A stretch of DNA of 64,000 nucleotides from Patagioenas fasciata. Its lineage: Eukaryota > Chordata > Aves > Columbiformes > Columbidae. The notes under the pieces were generated by a model. The model was not told the DNA's origin and did not search any database. It saw only the letters and a list, made by a program, of their open reading frames with translations. Both the position numbers and the translations under genes were made by a program. Of the stretch, positions 53,003-64,000 are shown piece after piece (positions within the stretch are counted from its first letter, which is position 1; the number at the start of each line of letters is the position of its first letter). The stretch covers positions 4,023,501-4,087,500 of the forward strand of contig NC_092520.1 in the NCBI RefSeq assembly GCF_037038585.1. Direction: 5' to 3'.

Positions 53003-54943
53003 CTATGCTTTAAACTGATGGCTAAAGTTCTGCCTGCGGAAATAAAAAAATGAACCCACGCCAATGATGATCACAGATAAAACCAACACAAATGTTAATA
53101 TAATAAGGAAGTTGATTTTCTTTAGATCCTCTTTTTCACAGTCTTCAGGTCTAATGTTCCCGATGTGCATTTCTTCCTGGTACCCAAAGTTCTGAGTGTA
53201 CTGGCACGTTAAGTGCTCCACGTTGGGGATCTGGACATTGTTATTCTGGATCATTGATGAGAGCCAGATGTTTCCACAGCAGTTGAGTGGGTTCCCAGTG
53301 AGATACAAGTTTTTAAGGGAATTTTCTAATGCTAAAATATTGCTGTTCTGTAACGTACTAAACCTATTGTTCCGTAGGTCCAGAACTTCCAGTGGAGAGT
53401 CACTACCCCACTTAGGCAGCCAATTCAGCCGATTTTCAGAGAGGTTTAAATGTTTAAGGTGACTAAAACAAGGCAAGTCAATATTTAAATCTATCAGGCT
53501 ATTGCCATGTAAAAACAAATATTCCAGAGACTTCTCCAGTCCTGATAATGCTTTAACTTCTATTTTCAGTCCAGGGTTCATGGAGAGATCCAAGACAATC
53601 AGGGGAGTCTTGTAGAAAGTGTATGATGGTAGGATGTTCAGCATGTTGTCAGCTAGGTACAAGTACTGAAGAGCAGGAGAATCAACAAATGATACACAAC
53701 CGCTTTCCTCTCCAGCAAGTCTTTGCTTAGCTAATCCTGAGTACATGCTGCAAAGGCTGATATTATTGCTCTGTAGATTAAGCAGTCTGAGGCTAGGAAG
53801 ACTTGAGAAGATATCAAATTGCAGGGTCTGAAGGTGGTTGTTTTGAACATAGAGCTCCTTCAAATTTGACAACGTGCCAACATCTAGGAGAAGGTTCTGC
53901 AAAGCATTGTAGCTCAAGTCGAGGACAGTCAGGGAGATCAATGCACTGTCATAAGTTATTGCAAATGCCTGAAGACAGTTTCTACTGAGATTAAGGGTGT
54001 GAAGAGACAACATTGATTCAAAGAACTCATCCGGAATGGATTTGATTTCATTATAACTTAAGTCTAAATATACAAGATGGGATAAATAAAGAGAACTTTT
54101 GTTTCTACTTTGCTTCTGATCAGGAAGTTGAAAGGAAGCATCTAGCCATTCATTTTCCATATAGTCCATTTTATTATGAGAGGATTCAGCAGTGAGCTGG
54201 ATTAAATTCTTTGATAAATTCAGAGTTACCAGTTTATTTACCTGGGGGAAGACTGGGAAGTGAAGCAGTTTGTTTTCACTCAGATCCAAAAATCTTAAAT
54301 TATATTCATTATCTGACTTTGTGGTGTGGAAGGTCTCAATGCTATTCCTGCTGAGGTCAAGTATCTCCAGCTGTTTGAGGTTGAAATCGGAGATGCAAGT
54401 AATTGAATTCATGGAGAGATTGAGTTTGGAAAGGTTCACTAGAGTCTCAAAAGTACCTTCTTCTATTTCCATGATTATATTATTCTGAAGATCTATTTCC
54501 ACAAGACTGGGAGATCCCTGAAACATCTTCTGTGATATCATTATAATACTGTTTTCTGCCAAGGAAAGATACTGCAGTGCCGGGGCTTGTTTAATGAAAT
54601 ACTCAGCCATCCCGTTGTACAGACTGTTGTGGGACAAGTCCAGTATTTCCACCTTGGGTAAACGCCCAATCCCCTCTGTCTCATTCTGAGCAAGTTCATG
54701 TAAGCGATTGTTGGCTAAATTTATTTCTAGCAAACTCGTCATATGTGCAAAGACTCCAGACGTGATGAAGCTTATCTGGTTAGAGCTTAAATCCAGGCAT
54801 TGGAGGGAAGTGTAAAACGATAACGGCGTTTCAGGGATGCTTTGAATCAGATTTCCAGACAGATCTATTTTGTTTACGTTTGGATGGAGCTCACTAGGAA
54901 TTTGGTGGAGGTCTTTGTTGTGGCAAAATGCCTGCGAGTTTAC
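53003..54943 (-). CDS. LRRC32: LRRC32 (GARP) main coding exon: LRR ectodomain, transmembrane segment and tail
   Basis: This exon encodes 646 residues of the anchor that holds latent TGF-beta1 on the cell surface (in mammals on regulatory T cells and platelets). About 21 leucine-rich repeats of the form LxLxxNxL run from near residue 52 of the joined protein to near 580. A C-terminal cap follows, with Cys at 584, 585, 609 and 631. A single hydrophobic span lies at about 640-664, and the tail ends RRQNFSHQFKA, very close to the mammalian GARP tail. Motifs shared with human GARP, recalled from memory, include TCISDF, ENKLLHFP, LDLSYNEI, LPCF, NPL-CCGN and RPEDCEK. The two cysteines that in human GARP (C211, C350) bond to pro-TGF-beta1 are both present, at about 212 and 352. 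The exon starts at 54943, right after a pyrimidine-rich TTTTTTTGGCAG acceptor, in phase 0, and ends with TAG at 53003-53005. The paralogue NRROS/LRRC33 is much less likely. Confidence 0.95.
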   Translation of the reverse strand, partial: VNSQAFCHNKDLHQIPSELHPNVNKIDLSGNLIQSIPETPLSFYTSLQCLDLSSNQISFITSGVFAHMTSLLEINLANNRLHELAQNETEGIGRLPKVEILDLSHNSLYNGMAEYFIKQAPALQYLSLAENSIIMISQKMFQGSPSLVEIDLQNNIIMEIEEGTFETLVNLSKLNLSMNSITCISDFNLKQLEILDLSRNSIETFHTTKSDNEYNLRFLDLSENKLLHFPVFPQVNKLVTLNLSKNLIQLTAESSHNKMDYMENEWLDASFQLPDQKQSRNKSSLYLSHLVYLDLSYNEIKSIPDEFFESMLSLHTLNLSRNCLQAFAITYDSALISLTVLDLSYNALQNLLLDVGTLSNLKELYVQNNHLQTLQFDIFSSLPSLRLLNLQSNNISLCSMYSGLAKQRLAGEESGCVSFVDSPALQYLYLADNMLNILPSYTFYKTPLIVLDLSMNPGLKIEVKALSGLEKSLEYLFLHGNSLIDLNIDLPCFSHLKHLNLSENRLNWLPKWGSDSPLEVLDLRNNRFSTLQNSNILALENSLKNLYLTGNPLNCCGNIWLSSMIQNNNVQIPNVEHLTCQYTQNFGYQEEMHIGNIRPEDCEKEDLKKINFLIILTFVLVLSVIIIGVGSFFYFRRQNFSHQFKA

Positions 54944-57409
54944 CTGCCAAAAAAACAAGAGAAAAAAGGGGTTATCATGTGGCAAATGGAAAACAGTGTT
55001 GCGTGAAATATAAAGAAAATAACATTCAGTATCTGAGCAGATCCTGCTTTTGAAACACTGATCACACTTTTTTCTCTGAGTGTTCAGATAGCAAAAACAA
55101 CAATTCTAATGCTTCTTTGCAGCTAACAGCACTCATTTCATTTTAAAGACATTTCTGACTTGCAGTATAGAGAGATTTATCTGCATTTGATACCCACTAA
55201 AAGTTTTGCTTATTGTACCTTTCTCCCAGGCTCATTTAATAGTCCTAAATGAAGGAGTTTTCCCCTCTTTCCATCGCAGTCAAGCACCATTTCCTCACTT
55301 TTGTTCTGGTATTTAATTTTTTCTGCTTTATCACTGTATTTGATTGTGCAAACTCTACTTGTAATAGGAAGTAGTTCATAGAAGAGCTCCAGTTTGCTGG
55401 TAGTATAGGTCCCAAAGCCGGGAGGTGGAGTAACATTTAAGGATCTTATGGCACAAAAACCATCCCTCTCCATGGTCACACCCTCGGATATTTGATCATG
55501 TCTATTTAGCCATGGCTTCGTTAAGCAATACCTCTTTAAAAAATGGGTCCTTAACTACTGAAATACTTCTTATGCAAACATCCGAACTCCTCCGACTTTT
55601 ACCATCTGTATTTATCCCTTTCTTAAGGGAACAGTTCCCTTCTTCTTGTATGGGGAGCTTGCCTTATGAAACCACCCACATAAGACATCCATGACACAAC
55701 ATGGAAAAGAAAAATTATGTAGAGCCAGCTTTTGAGAGGAAAAAAACACGATGTGCAGTGAGGATCATGCCTTTTCATTCCAGTTCTCAGCAGCAAGGTA
55801 GAGAAAAAACTCAATTGTCAAAGTCAAATTAATCTGCTAGACGCATGCCTGTTCCATTGCAACGAGCACTGAATCTGTGTCTAGGGCAAAATTCGGAGTG
55901 TGTGTTCATAAGGAACATTGGAAACACGAACATGATCATCCTTCCATAAACGTCAAGCTGTATTTTGTTATTAAGGGCAACATCCAGCAGCGAGAGGAAG
56001 TGGAATGCAAAAGGCTTAGGCAGCATTTAATTTACCGGAGAAAAACTCTTGTTATGAATGTATTTGGGTGACTGGGTCATGTACTGTTTGTAGAAAGATC
56101 AGAAAAAAAAAAAAGAAAAATATCTGTTGAATCTTAACTTCTGTGAAGAAGCAGAATCCAGATTCCATGACGCAAAGCTTTTCAGACATTAAAGAAACAC
56201 TAAAAGCAAAAAAAAATATTAAAACCCATCTGTTTCATATGAACTTTTAGGTGAATGAAGTGACAGGTCTGTTTAGGAGAAGTGGGGTAATAGTCAGCGT
56301 TTTGCGAATCTCTTTTGCATCATATGAGTTTTGGAGACCACACAAGAATGTGCCAGAGAAGTGCAAGAGCTCATCCAAACTCTAGATAGGCACAGGCTGT
56401 TCCACAGTCCTTCCCATGATACATCTTTCCCAAAGATCCCAAGTAAATAGCCTGTTGAAACCTCAACCTTTTCCTTGTCACCCTCCAACTTACTCAAATC
56501 TCTTCTGTCTACACAAATTAGAAAAAAGAGAGGGGAATTTTCTGGCTTCTCCCTGGCATTATTTCTTTCCTGAAAAACCGCTGTAGACTTACTCATTTTG
56601 AGCTAAAATGTGCACAGAGCTGGGCTTAGCTCTGAGGTCCAAATAACAGAGCGGTAAGTCTCTTCTTGCTTCATTTGTGGAAGAGGGAGCAACCAGAATG
56701 TTGCAAAAATCCAGAGTGAAAAAGCAGCAGTCGCTCTGCAGCCTAAGGCAGGTGCCAGGTTTCTTCCCACACTTTGAGCCAGATCTCAGCAAGTTTAGAG
56801 CACCTTCCACTCCCTCCAGGCACCCGGCAACCTAGCTAAGTCCTGATCCCACTCCCAATGATGCCAGTCGGCTGTTTTTCAATGAGATTGAAAGGTTATT
56901 CTCAGTTCACCATGTGTCTTGCAGGATTTGGCCTTCAATCTGGATCCACTGAACCCTCCCAGTGACAAAAAGGACTGATAAAATCTATACCTCCCACTGT
57001 CTGCCGTTTCTTCGTATAACATTTCACCTCCCAGTTTTGTTTTTGTTTTTTTCAAACTTTCGTTCCTTTTCACTGACTATTTTGATCCTCATTGAATTTC
57101 TTATCTACTCTGGTCCACACCATCTTTTATCCCCTGAGGCTCAAACTGCATGAATTTCATTCTCATCAGCACTAGAAAGAAAAGATGAAGCACGTCTCAG
57201 TGGAATGGAGCAAACAGCATCTCTTTGCGCGTATCTGCCCTCCTCCCACCCTCCAATCCTCCCTCCCAATGGGTTGGCAGCCTGAGACTGGAAAAGATTT
57301 TTGTTGCCAGTCTCATGTTCTGATTTCATCATCTCTGCTGGTGCTGCCATTGGCAAGAAGCACTGCAGGGTTGGGAGCACTTGGTCCCTTCAGTGTCTGG
57401 TCCCATTCA

Positions 57410-57880
57410 TAGAATCATAGAACAGTTTGGGTTGGAAGGGACCTTCCCAGCTCCCCCAGTGCCACCCCTGCCATGAGCAGGAACATCTTCACCAGCTCAG
57501 GTTGCTCAGAGCCCCGTCCAGCCTGGCCTGGGATGTCTCCAGGGATGGTTCATCCACCACCTCTCTGACCAACCTGGGACAGGCTCTCCCTACCCTCAGT
57601 GGAAAAAATTTCTTCCTCATGTCTGGCCTGAATCTCCCTCCTTTAGTTTAAAATTATCACCCCTTGTCCTATCAGAACAGACCCTGCTCAAAAGTCTGTT
57701 CCCATCTTTCTTATCAGTGCCTTTTAACTAAGGAAAGGCCACACTAAGGTCTCTCCGGAGCCTTCTCTTCTCCAGGCTGAACATCCCCAATGCTCTCAGC
57801 CTGTCCTCCCAGCAGGGCTTTTCCAGCCTCAGATAATTTTTGGGTCCTACTCTGGCCCCTCTCCAACAGGTCCATGTCTT
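57410..57880 (-). repeat. CR1 LINE 3' fragment in the LRRC32 intron
   Basis: Minus-oriented, hence sense relative to LRRC32. It runs from 'tagaatcatagaacagttt' to 'ctccaacaggtccatgtc' and belongs to the subfamily of the copies at 6990 and 29125. Confidence 0.92.
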
Positions 57881-58159
57881 TTACTATTCAGGGGCTGCAA
57901 AAAAGTGTCTCAACAGCTCAAAAGTTGAGCATTGTTTGGATTCTGACTCTAGTTCTTCACTGCTCAGCACTGGCTGGAAGTTGTCACCCACCTTAGTAAG
58001 AGCCTTACAAACAAAGCAGCTGGATCCAAGCTTCCACTCATGTTCTCCGGTATGAACTCATGAGCTTTTGAACCAAAGAATTTGGGCTGGAGCCACTTGT
58101 CCTGGACTTGCACTTGCAAGGTGTCCCTGGCAATTGTCTAGATTTGGATTAGATGACCA

Positions 58160-58238
58160 TTTAGACTAGATGAGCTTTGAAGATCCCTTACAACCCAAAC
58201 TATTCTGTGATTCTATGATTCCATGATTCTGCAATTCT
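58160..58238 (+). repeat. CR1 3'-terminal remnant in the LRRC32 intron
   Basis: It holds only 'gatgagctttgaagatccct' and a tail of about four octamers. The inner edge is uncertain, and sequence from 58110 may belong to it. Confidence 0.8.
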
Positions 58239-60160
58239 AACACTATCTGGAAGAACTTCACAGGTGCAGATTCAGCTATACAGCCATACTTTAGCAATTT
58301 GCCCAGATATCACATATTCACCCGACTTACAACTGGTTGTGAACATGTTCTTGCACCACTTCAGTTCAAGATAAGGTATAATTTGCTAAAACCTCTTCCA
58401 TTCCATGAATTGCTTGAAAGCTCATCCTTTGCCAGTTTACATGAGCTGGAAACGTCTTTCTCTGGGAGAATAAACATGCACTAGTTGAAGCCCCTCTCCT
58501 TGGAAGGCAACATGAGTTAGGAAGAACCTCCTGGCATTTAAGCTGTGCCTTCTTGCCTCACAGAGAGGGACATGTGCGGTAACTTGCATAATCAGTGCAG
58601 CTCATTTCCATTTCAGGTATTCTCATAGGGACTCTTTACTTCCAAAAACCTTTTTTACAAGACTTTGATTCAATGACAGGAGTCAGAAAGGGGCACAGGC
58701 TTCTGACTCGTGCCTCTTCCACGAGATCTGGCATGAAAGTTTCCATTTTTGAGCCTTTTCTATTTTAAAGGTGTCACCACAGGGAAAGTACGGTGTAAAA
58801 CAGTGAGGTTGTGATGAAAAATAATCACATGAAATAAGCAGGACTCTCAATGGACCCATCAGCTACTCCAGTAGCTCCCACTTTCTTTAAACTGTGTTTG
58901 GATTTGCTTCCTCCCCCTTCCATTGGACCAAACGCTCAGCAAAGGAAAATGATCAACATCAACATTAATGATACTGAGCTGTTAATTTATACCAGATGAG
59001 CATCTCAGCCCCCGACTGCAGTGTGTTTTCTGTCGGGGCTGAATTTATTCCAGCCTTGTTGCGTAGAGTCTTGGCTGCTGGCTTGATGAAAGCAATTTAG
59101 AGAGGAGTGATGGAAAAAAAACATATGTTTATTTCTCAGCAATCATCTTAATCTGTGACCCATCAAGAGGTGGGATGGGGCAAATTTGCTTGGATCATTC
59201 TGTGTCTCACCCAGCCTTTATGTGATTATGATACATGGGACCCAAACTGTCAAGTTCGCAGTGGCTTCATCAGTCTTCCCTCTCCAGCCAATGAACTGAG
59301 CTACCCAGTCACCTTCCCAAGATCTTTTTATATATACTAGGTCTTAATTTCTCTGGAATTCAGGAAGTGCAGCAATATGGCAGGGTAGGCAGGAATGGAA
59401 TGAGTCCCATAAGGGACATGTGTACAGCTAGCAAATTATTTTTTTTCCCTATTTTGGAAATTCTTGAGGATTTGTGTTGAACAGTTTCAATGTTAAAAAA
59501 AAAATATATATAAAAAAAAGATAAGTATTTTTAAATGGCCTGTTACAGTCAGCAGCACTTGGATAGGGAAAGGAGCAAGTTCAGCTGCGAATAACATTTA
59601 TGATATTGTACCAGGTGCTTGCAAAAATTCAAGGAGAAAATTTTATACTGGAACAAGAGGCTCTGTTACTTCTTTTACCTCCAGCAGAAGTCAGGTACAA
59701 CTTCCCTGGCAGCAATCCTGTGTCAGAGCAGAGAAGGTCATTCTTCCCGTTATTACAAAAGGGCTGGTATGGATGTATTTCACAGAAGACATTTTTATTT
59801 AAAGCACAAACTCAGGCCTGATGTAAAAGAGTTGGTGTTAGGTCTAAGTTCTTTCTCTGTCTCAGCCGCAGAATCCCTGTGCAGTTTTTGGGGAAATCAG
59901 GTCAAATTTCTTTTAACCAGCTCCCTCTTAGGAAAAAGGGGAGATAATGACCTTTCTTTCCCTGCCTCGCTTTTATGTGCTGTCACTCCAGCAAGGACGT
60001 AACATGACAACATCCCACTGAGCACCCACTAACCCAGCAAACACATCTCTACCGTCATGGAGAGCCTGGTCTTGGGGGGGTTCACTTTCCCTTGCCTGTA
60101 GCAAAGGGGGTCCAACCTCATCCAGGATCTCAAGGGACCCGAACAGGGAGACAACCTTAC

Positions 60161-60247
60161 CATTTCACAGGACATCCCCTCTGTGTGCTGATCGTTAGAG
60201 GTCCCTCTGTTCACCACTCCCAGGAAGAAGATGATGTACAGTTTCAT
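60161..60247 (-). CDS. LRRC32: LRRC32 first coding exon: signal peptide and start of the N-terminal cap
   Basis: These 87 bases encode 29 residues beginning MKLYIIFFLGVV, a short signal peptide, and ending SCEM. The end lines up with the CKM that closes the equivalent human segment. The next bases are GTAAGG, a good donor, and joining here in phase 0 to the exon at 54943 gives SCEM-VNSQAFC, which matches the human register residue for residue. The ATG has an A at -3 (AACCATGA). An acceptor, TTTTTCCTGCAG, ends four bases before the ATG at 60252, so the exon is 60161-60251 and at least one untranslated exon must lie further upstream. Joined to the large exon the protein is 675 residues, against about 662 in human. 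No transcript evidence was available; the join rests on the splice sites and family alignment. Confidence 0.88.
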
Positions 60248-60258
60248 GGTTCTGCAGG
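60248..60258 (-). other. LRRC32: Splice acceptor and 5' UTR bases in front of the LRRC32 start codon
   Basis: On the minus strand CCTGCAG is followed by AACC and the ATG. The T-rich tract upstream (CACTTTTT) supports use as an acceptor, which makes this an internal exon and places the promoter further upstream. Confidence 0.7.
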
Positions 60259-60454
60259 AAAAAGTGATTATTGTTAGGTTTCAAATGTGACATAGTGGTC
60301 AACCTATCCAAAAGCTGGCACCAGATCATCATCTAACACAGAAAAGCACACATTCAGTGCAACAAATTAACCCATCCCTGAACCTACAGCACATACAACC
60401 CACCTATTACCTTTGCATCTCTCTGAGCCTGGTGGGAAAAAGAGAGATTTATAC

Positions 60455-60682
60455 AGAATTGTAGAGTCATTTTGATTCGAAGAGACGCTCAAGATCATCG
60501 TGAACCCAACACTGACACTAAACAATGTCCCTAAGAACCTCATATCCAGGTCTGTTCAACCCCTCCAGGGATGGTGACTCCACCACAGCCCTGGGCAGCC
60601 TGTTCCAATGCCCGACAGCCCTTTCCAGGAATAATTTTTTCCCCAATAACCAATTTAAACCTCCCTCGGCACAACCTGAGGT
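60455..60682 (-). repeat. CR1 LINE 3' fragment upstream of the LRRC32 signal-peptide exon
   Basis: Minus-oriented, from 'agaattgtagagtcatttt' to 'ctccctcggcacaacctgagg'. It lies about 200 bases upstream of the coding exon, in what should be the 5' intron. Confidence 0.88.
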
Positions 60683-63600
60683 CTTGAAAGGGAGATCCAA
60701 GGAATTTCATGGGATTGTCCCAGTATGATTTCAGTTGCTACCTGGATGATACCCAGACCACACAATGAAGTCCAGATGCTGGGCAGCATGTCTGACACCA
60801 CTGAGAAAAACAACCATCAAAGATCAACTGACCTTCCAGAGCCACCTCGCTCTACACATAGAGGCAGCTCAGGCGTTTTCAACTGGGCAGGAATTTTGGG
60901 ATGACAAGTCCTGACTAAAGTGAACAGGTGCCACTCAGAAGCTACAAGCATTGGGAACTGTTTCAGTTTCCATCCACAGCTTTTTCCATTCCGCTCATCC
61001 CAGGGTGTCAAAGAAGTTTTAAACACTCATGCAAATTTGGTGAGTTAATGTAAGCAGCTTAAAGAATGGACTAAGAACTTTTTGCCCAAATGTTAGCTTT
61101 CTATTTTATACATCCCAGGTATGGGTAGGTTTTTAAATGCATTTGAAAGCAGATGTCTTACAAAGAGACAGATATAAATGGAATGGATTTGCTTGAGATG
61201 AAGGATTCATCAGAGTTAAACTGTTTGGAAAGCACTCTAGAAAAGAGCATAGAAATAACTGCAGAAGGAGCAAACATCATTGGGAGGTATTTCACTGGGC
61301 AGTGGGAGAAAAATGCAAATGCTGCCAAAGGACAGCATTCATCCTTCAAACGCTTTGCTTCTAGATAGACACTCATGAGGCCTCTGGCTGTGGTCACCAC
61401 TGTTATGATCTCCAGACATCACTTCTTTATGTATATCTCTATTGCAAACATGCCGAATCTATCTGTATTAGTATGGCTTCTTGCAGGCAGATACAAGCTG
61501 ATCCTGCCCGAATCCAGAGCTGGTGAGACACACACCAACTCCCAAATGGAAGCCAAAGAGCAGTGCTTAGCTAACTGCTGCTCAAGCCTGCATCTCCAAA
61601 ACCAAGCCAATCCCATGCACACATGCCATCAAAACCCAGCACCAATGTGCTGTTACTCAACAGCTTCCACCCACAGAGCATCAGAAAGTTGGAAACAGCT
61701 GGATCTCCGCAGCTGGTGGAGATCCCTCTGCTTAGTCGCAGTTTGAGGGATGGAGCTGATGGCCACGGTTCCGCACAGCAATGGCAACTGCTGAACAGCA
61801 ATATCAACAGGTTCATGATGGGAACTATCCCTCCACTTCCCAACCAGAGAAAAGTGAAACTCGGGAGGTTTAGGCCACAGTTGCTCTATTTTCAAATTGC
61901 ACATTCCTTCCAGTTCTGGGAAACAAGTAGTGATGGATGAGGATCTGGGACCCCAATGTGAAAGAGCTTGGGGTTTGTCTTTGCTGCTCAGCAGGAGAAT
62001 CAGAAGTCTGTTCTCCTTCTCTAAAATGAGATCAAGGGTGTTAATTCTTGACCCTTTTTATTATTTATAAAATACACTGAAATCATCCTAGGGAAGGAGG
62101 AATTACTGACACCACTATCTATAATGTCTCTGTCATTCTGTTCCTCATTCCCCAGGCTTAGAGGAGTGGATGCCTCCTCTAAGGAATATAAAATGAGTTT
62201 AATCATTTGGACACTAGTTTGCTGGAACTGGGAGAAAAACATACTGATGGTTACAAGGCTTCACTCCGAGCCCTTGAATGGAAATTGTTTTTGTTTAAAT
62301 CCAATTAATTAAGCTGACACAATCTCCGTGGATGCTACCCAGAACGTGGCACCATCCTGATGGGCAGCGTGTGTCCTGTGAGGTGTGATAGCCTCTCTTG
62401 TCACACTGCCAGTGCAAAAAATGGCCACTTTGCTTCTCAAATAATATATGTGACACAATCTAGGGTCTTAACATGCCTTGCAACGTCCTAAATTATAAAT
62501 TTGTAAAGCAACTGGGGAATTGATGCATTTGAACACAAAAATATGATTTAATGGCTTGCTGTGTAAGGCAGACCTGTACTAAGGAAACATATTGTCCCTC
62601 AAGGTGCTTCTAAGATGGCTGTCACACCCCGAAGCGCTAGGACATGGGAGTCTCTTCTGATATGAGCCCCCATGGACTCCATCCAGAGGAGGGTAAGCCA
62701 CTCCTCATGGTACAGCACAACCTGTGGTTTTCAGTTCAGCTGTCCAGGTGAGGGGGTTTTCCCCACCTGTTTTTTCTCTGGACAACCTTTAGAGCCTCCT
62801 CAGCAACAGCTGGGGTGACACAGCACTGCAGCCCCCTCCTCTCTGTTCTCTGAACATGTCTCAGATGCCCACCACCCTCTTCCAGGATTTCCATTGCCGT
62901 GGTGCCAGAGAGCATCTTCATTAAATCCTGGCTGCTGGCACTGGTACTGACGGCTCTAACCACAGCTCACAAGAACAGTCCAGGAGCTGCAGTAGCAGCG
63001 ACATGACCCAAAGAAGCTTTTATTGCTCTGAGGCTTTCCCAGAGTTGAAGTGGATTCATACTTGGTGCCAGTTTAGTCCCACTGGCAGCTGTGATAAAAT
63101 CCCAGCATACCACAGAGCAGGACTGAGCTCTGAACTACGTTCAGTGTCACAGCTTTCCGTTATGGTACTTAAAAATTATCCAGCCCCCACAGCTGAAAAA
63201 TATAGGTGATTTCAGTAACACCCCCATGGAACTTGCTTAAATAATGCAGTGCCTAGAAAAGGCATGGTACCCAAACCATGTCAGCATACTCACTTAACAG
63301 ATGGGAGGGTAAAGGGAGAGAAGAGCACTGATTTGCCCCAGGACACATTTGAAACCATGGAAGAATCAGGGTTTTATCCCAGTTTGCCCAGTTCCAACTC
63401 CAGAACAATATTTGCCTCCATGTCTATTACAAATATAAACCCTGACACCATGTCATTGCTCGTAGCTAACAACAGCAGCACCTTACAAATTTCCTGCAAA
63501 GGCAATTTTTGTTACTGCTTAGACAATTAGCAGAGACATTCTCCTGTGCCAAGGAGAGTTTAAACATGAGACAATACACAAAGCACAAGCCAGACTTCCC

Positions 63601-64000
63601 AGGGTCTGATCCTTTCTCACACAAGACGCTTTGCTGCCGTGTTAGAGCCTTCAGGGTTAAAAAGAGCGAATATTTCACATTTACCTTGTTTCAAGGGTTT
63701 CTCGCGTCCCCAAACACCGCTTATCATGTCTTTAAAAAGCATATCCAACCCTTTTAAAACCAGCTCAGTCCTGGTACCGATGAAATTGTTCTTCAGCTTC
63801 GCCTTCACCCATTCAGGACGCCCAAGAGGCTCACTCGTAACTTCATAACAAAGGCATTTTTTTCAGGGAAATAACCTTATTTGGGACAGTGTCTGCTTTA
63901 AATTATGTCGCTTGTCCTTCTCCGAACTCCTCTCTGGGCTCTTGCTGGGTCCTAATCACCGCTGTGCTCCGGACGGAGGAAGCTACTGTGCGACATCCTG
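60683..64000. other. Sequence upstream of the LRRC32 coding exons; should hold untranslated exon or promoter if close
   Basis: No repeat was recognised. A donor-like AACAAG-GTAAATG on the minus strand ends at 63685 and could close a 5' untranslated exon. The last 100 bases are richer in GC and CpG than the rest, but too little is in the window to call a CpG island. Confidence 0.35.

Larger units (their letters stand above)
54944..60160 (-). other. LRRC32: LRRC32 intron between the two coding exons (5217 bp)
   Basis: The intron is bounded by GTAAGG at 60160 and TTTGGCAG at 54944. It holds a minus-strand CR1 (57410-57880), a plus-strand CR1 tail (58160-58238), an A/T-rich run near 59495-59520, and an open stretch near 55212-55553 discussed in the findings. 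The rest shows nothing I recognise. Reading through the acceptor tract from a TTG at 54985 keeps the frame open but is not a plausible start. Confidence 0.85.

Noticed and set aside
53003..54943. Identity as NRROS (LRRC33) instead of LRRC32
   Set aside because: The tail RRQ-F--Q-KA, the RPEDCEK segment before the membrane span and the repeat register all follow GARP.
54944..54985. In-frame extension of the LRRC32 large exon upstream, starting at a TTG codon
   Set aside because: It reads the intron's pyrimidine tract and acceptor, has no ATG, and the true signal peptide is encoded at 60161-60247.

Overview
This is vertebrate nuclear DNA, and almost certainly from a bird. It is AT-leaning, has no bacterial-style gene packing, and carries about twenty CR1 LINE fragments. 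Many of these end in the octamer-like ATTCTATG tails that dominate avian genomes. One protein-coding gene is recognisable.

The gene is LRRC32 (GARP, the cell-surface anchor of latent TGF-beta1), on the minus strand. A small signal-peptide exon lies at 60161-60251 and one large exon at 53003-54943 encodes the rest of the protein, from the LRR ectodomain to the short cytoplasmic tail. A 5.2-kb phase-0 intron separates them. Joining the two exons gives a predicted 675-residue type I membrane protein. A possible polyadenylation signal at 51312-51317 would give a 3' UTR of about 1.7 kb. The acceptor just before the start codon implies at least one further 5' untranslated exon above 60251. Only a weak candidate for it is seen, near 63685.

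The first 51 kb holds no gene I can recognise. It consists of unannotated intergenic sequence with CR1 copies in both orientations at about 2.2-3.2, 4.3, 7.0, 9.7, 11.3, 12.4, 18.3, 19.5, 24.5, 29.1, 36.9-37.5, 38.7, 43.0, 45.5, 48.7 and 50.9 kb. More copies lie downstream (57.4, 58.2) in the LRRC32 intron and at 60.5 kb upstream of the signal-peptide exon. They range from a very decayed copy over 1 kb long to copies that still carry open fragments of the ORF2 C-terminus.

The most informative structures are in the repeats. A 227-bp TA-flanked inverted-repeat DNA element has inserted into an older CR1 at 36953-37179. A CR1 at 19457-19857 has an inverted 5' part, as twin priming would give. A CR1 at 4.3-4.9 kb is bracketed by an exact 14-bp direct repeat. 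A CR1 tail at 9749-9860 has expanded to 14 octamers of two alternating types.

No tRNA, rRNA, CRISPR array, intact retrovirus or complete transposon was seen. All family assignments are by eye and memory, with no database search.
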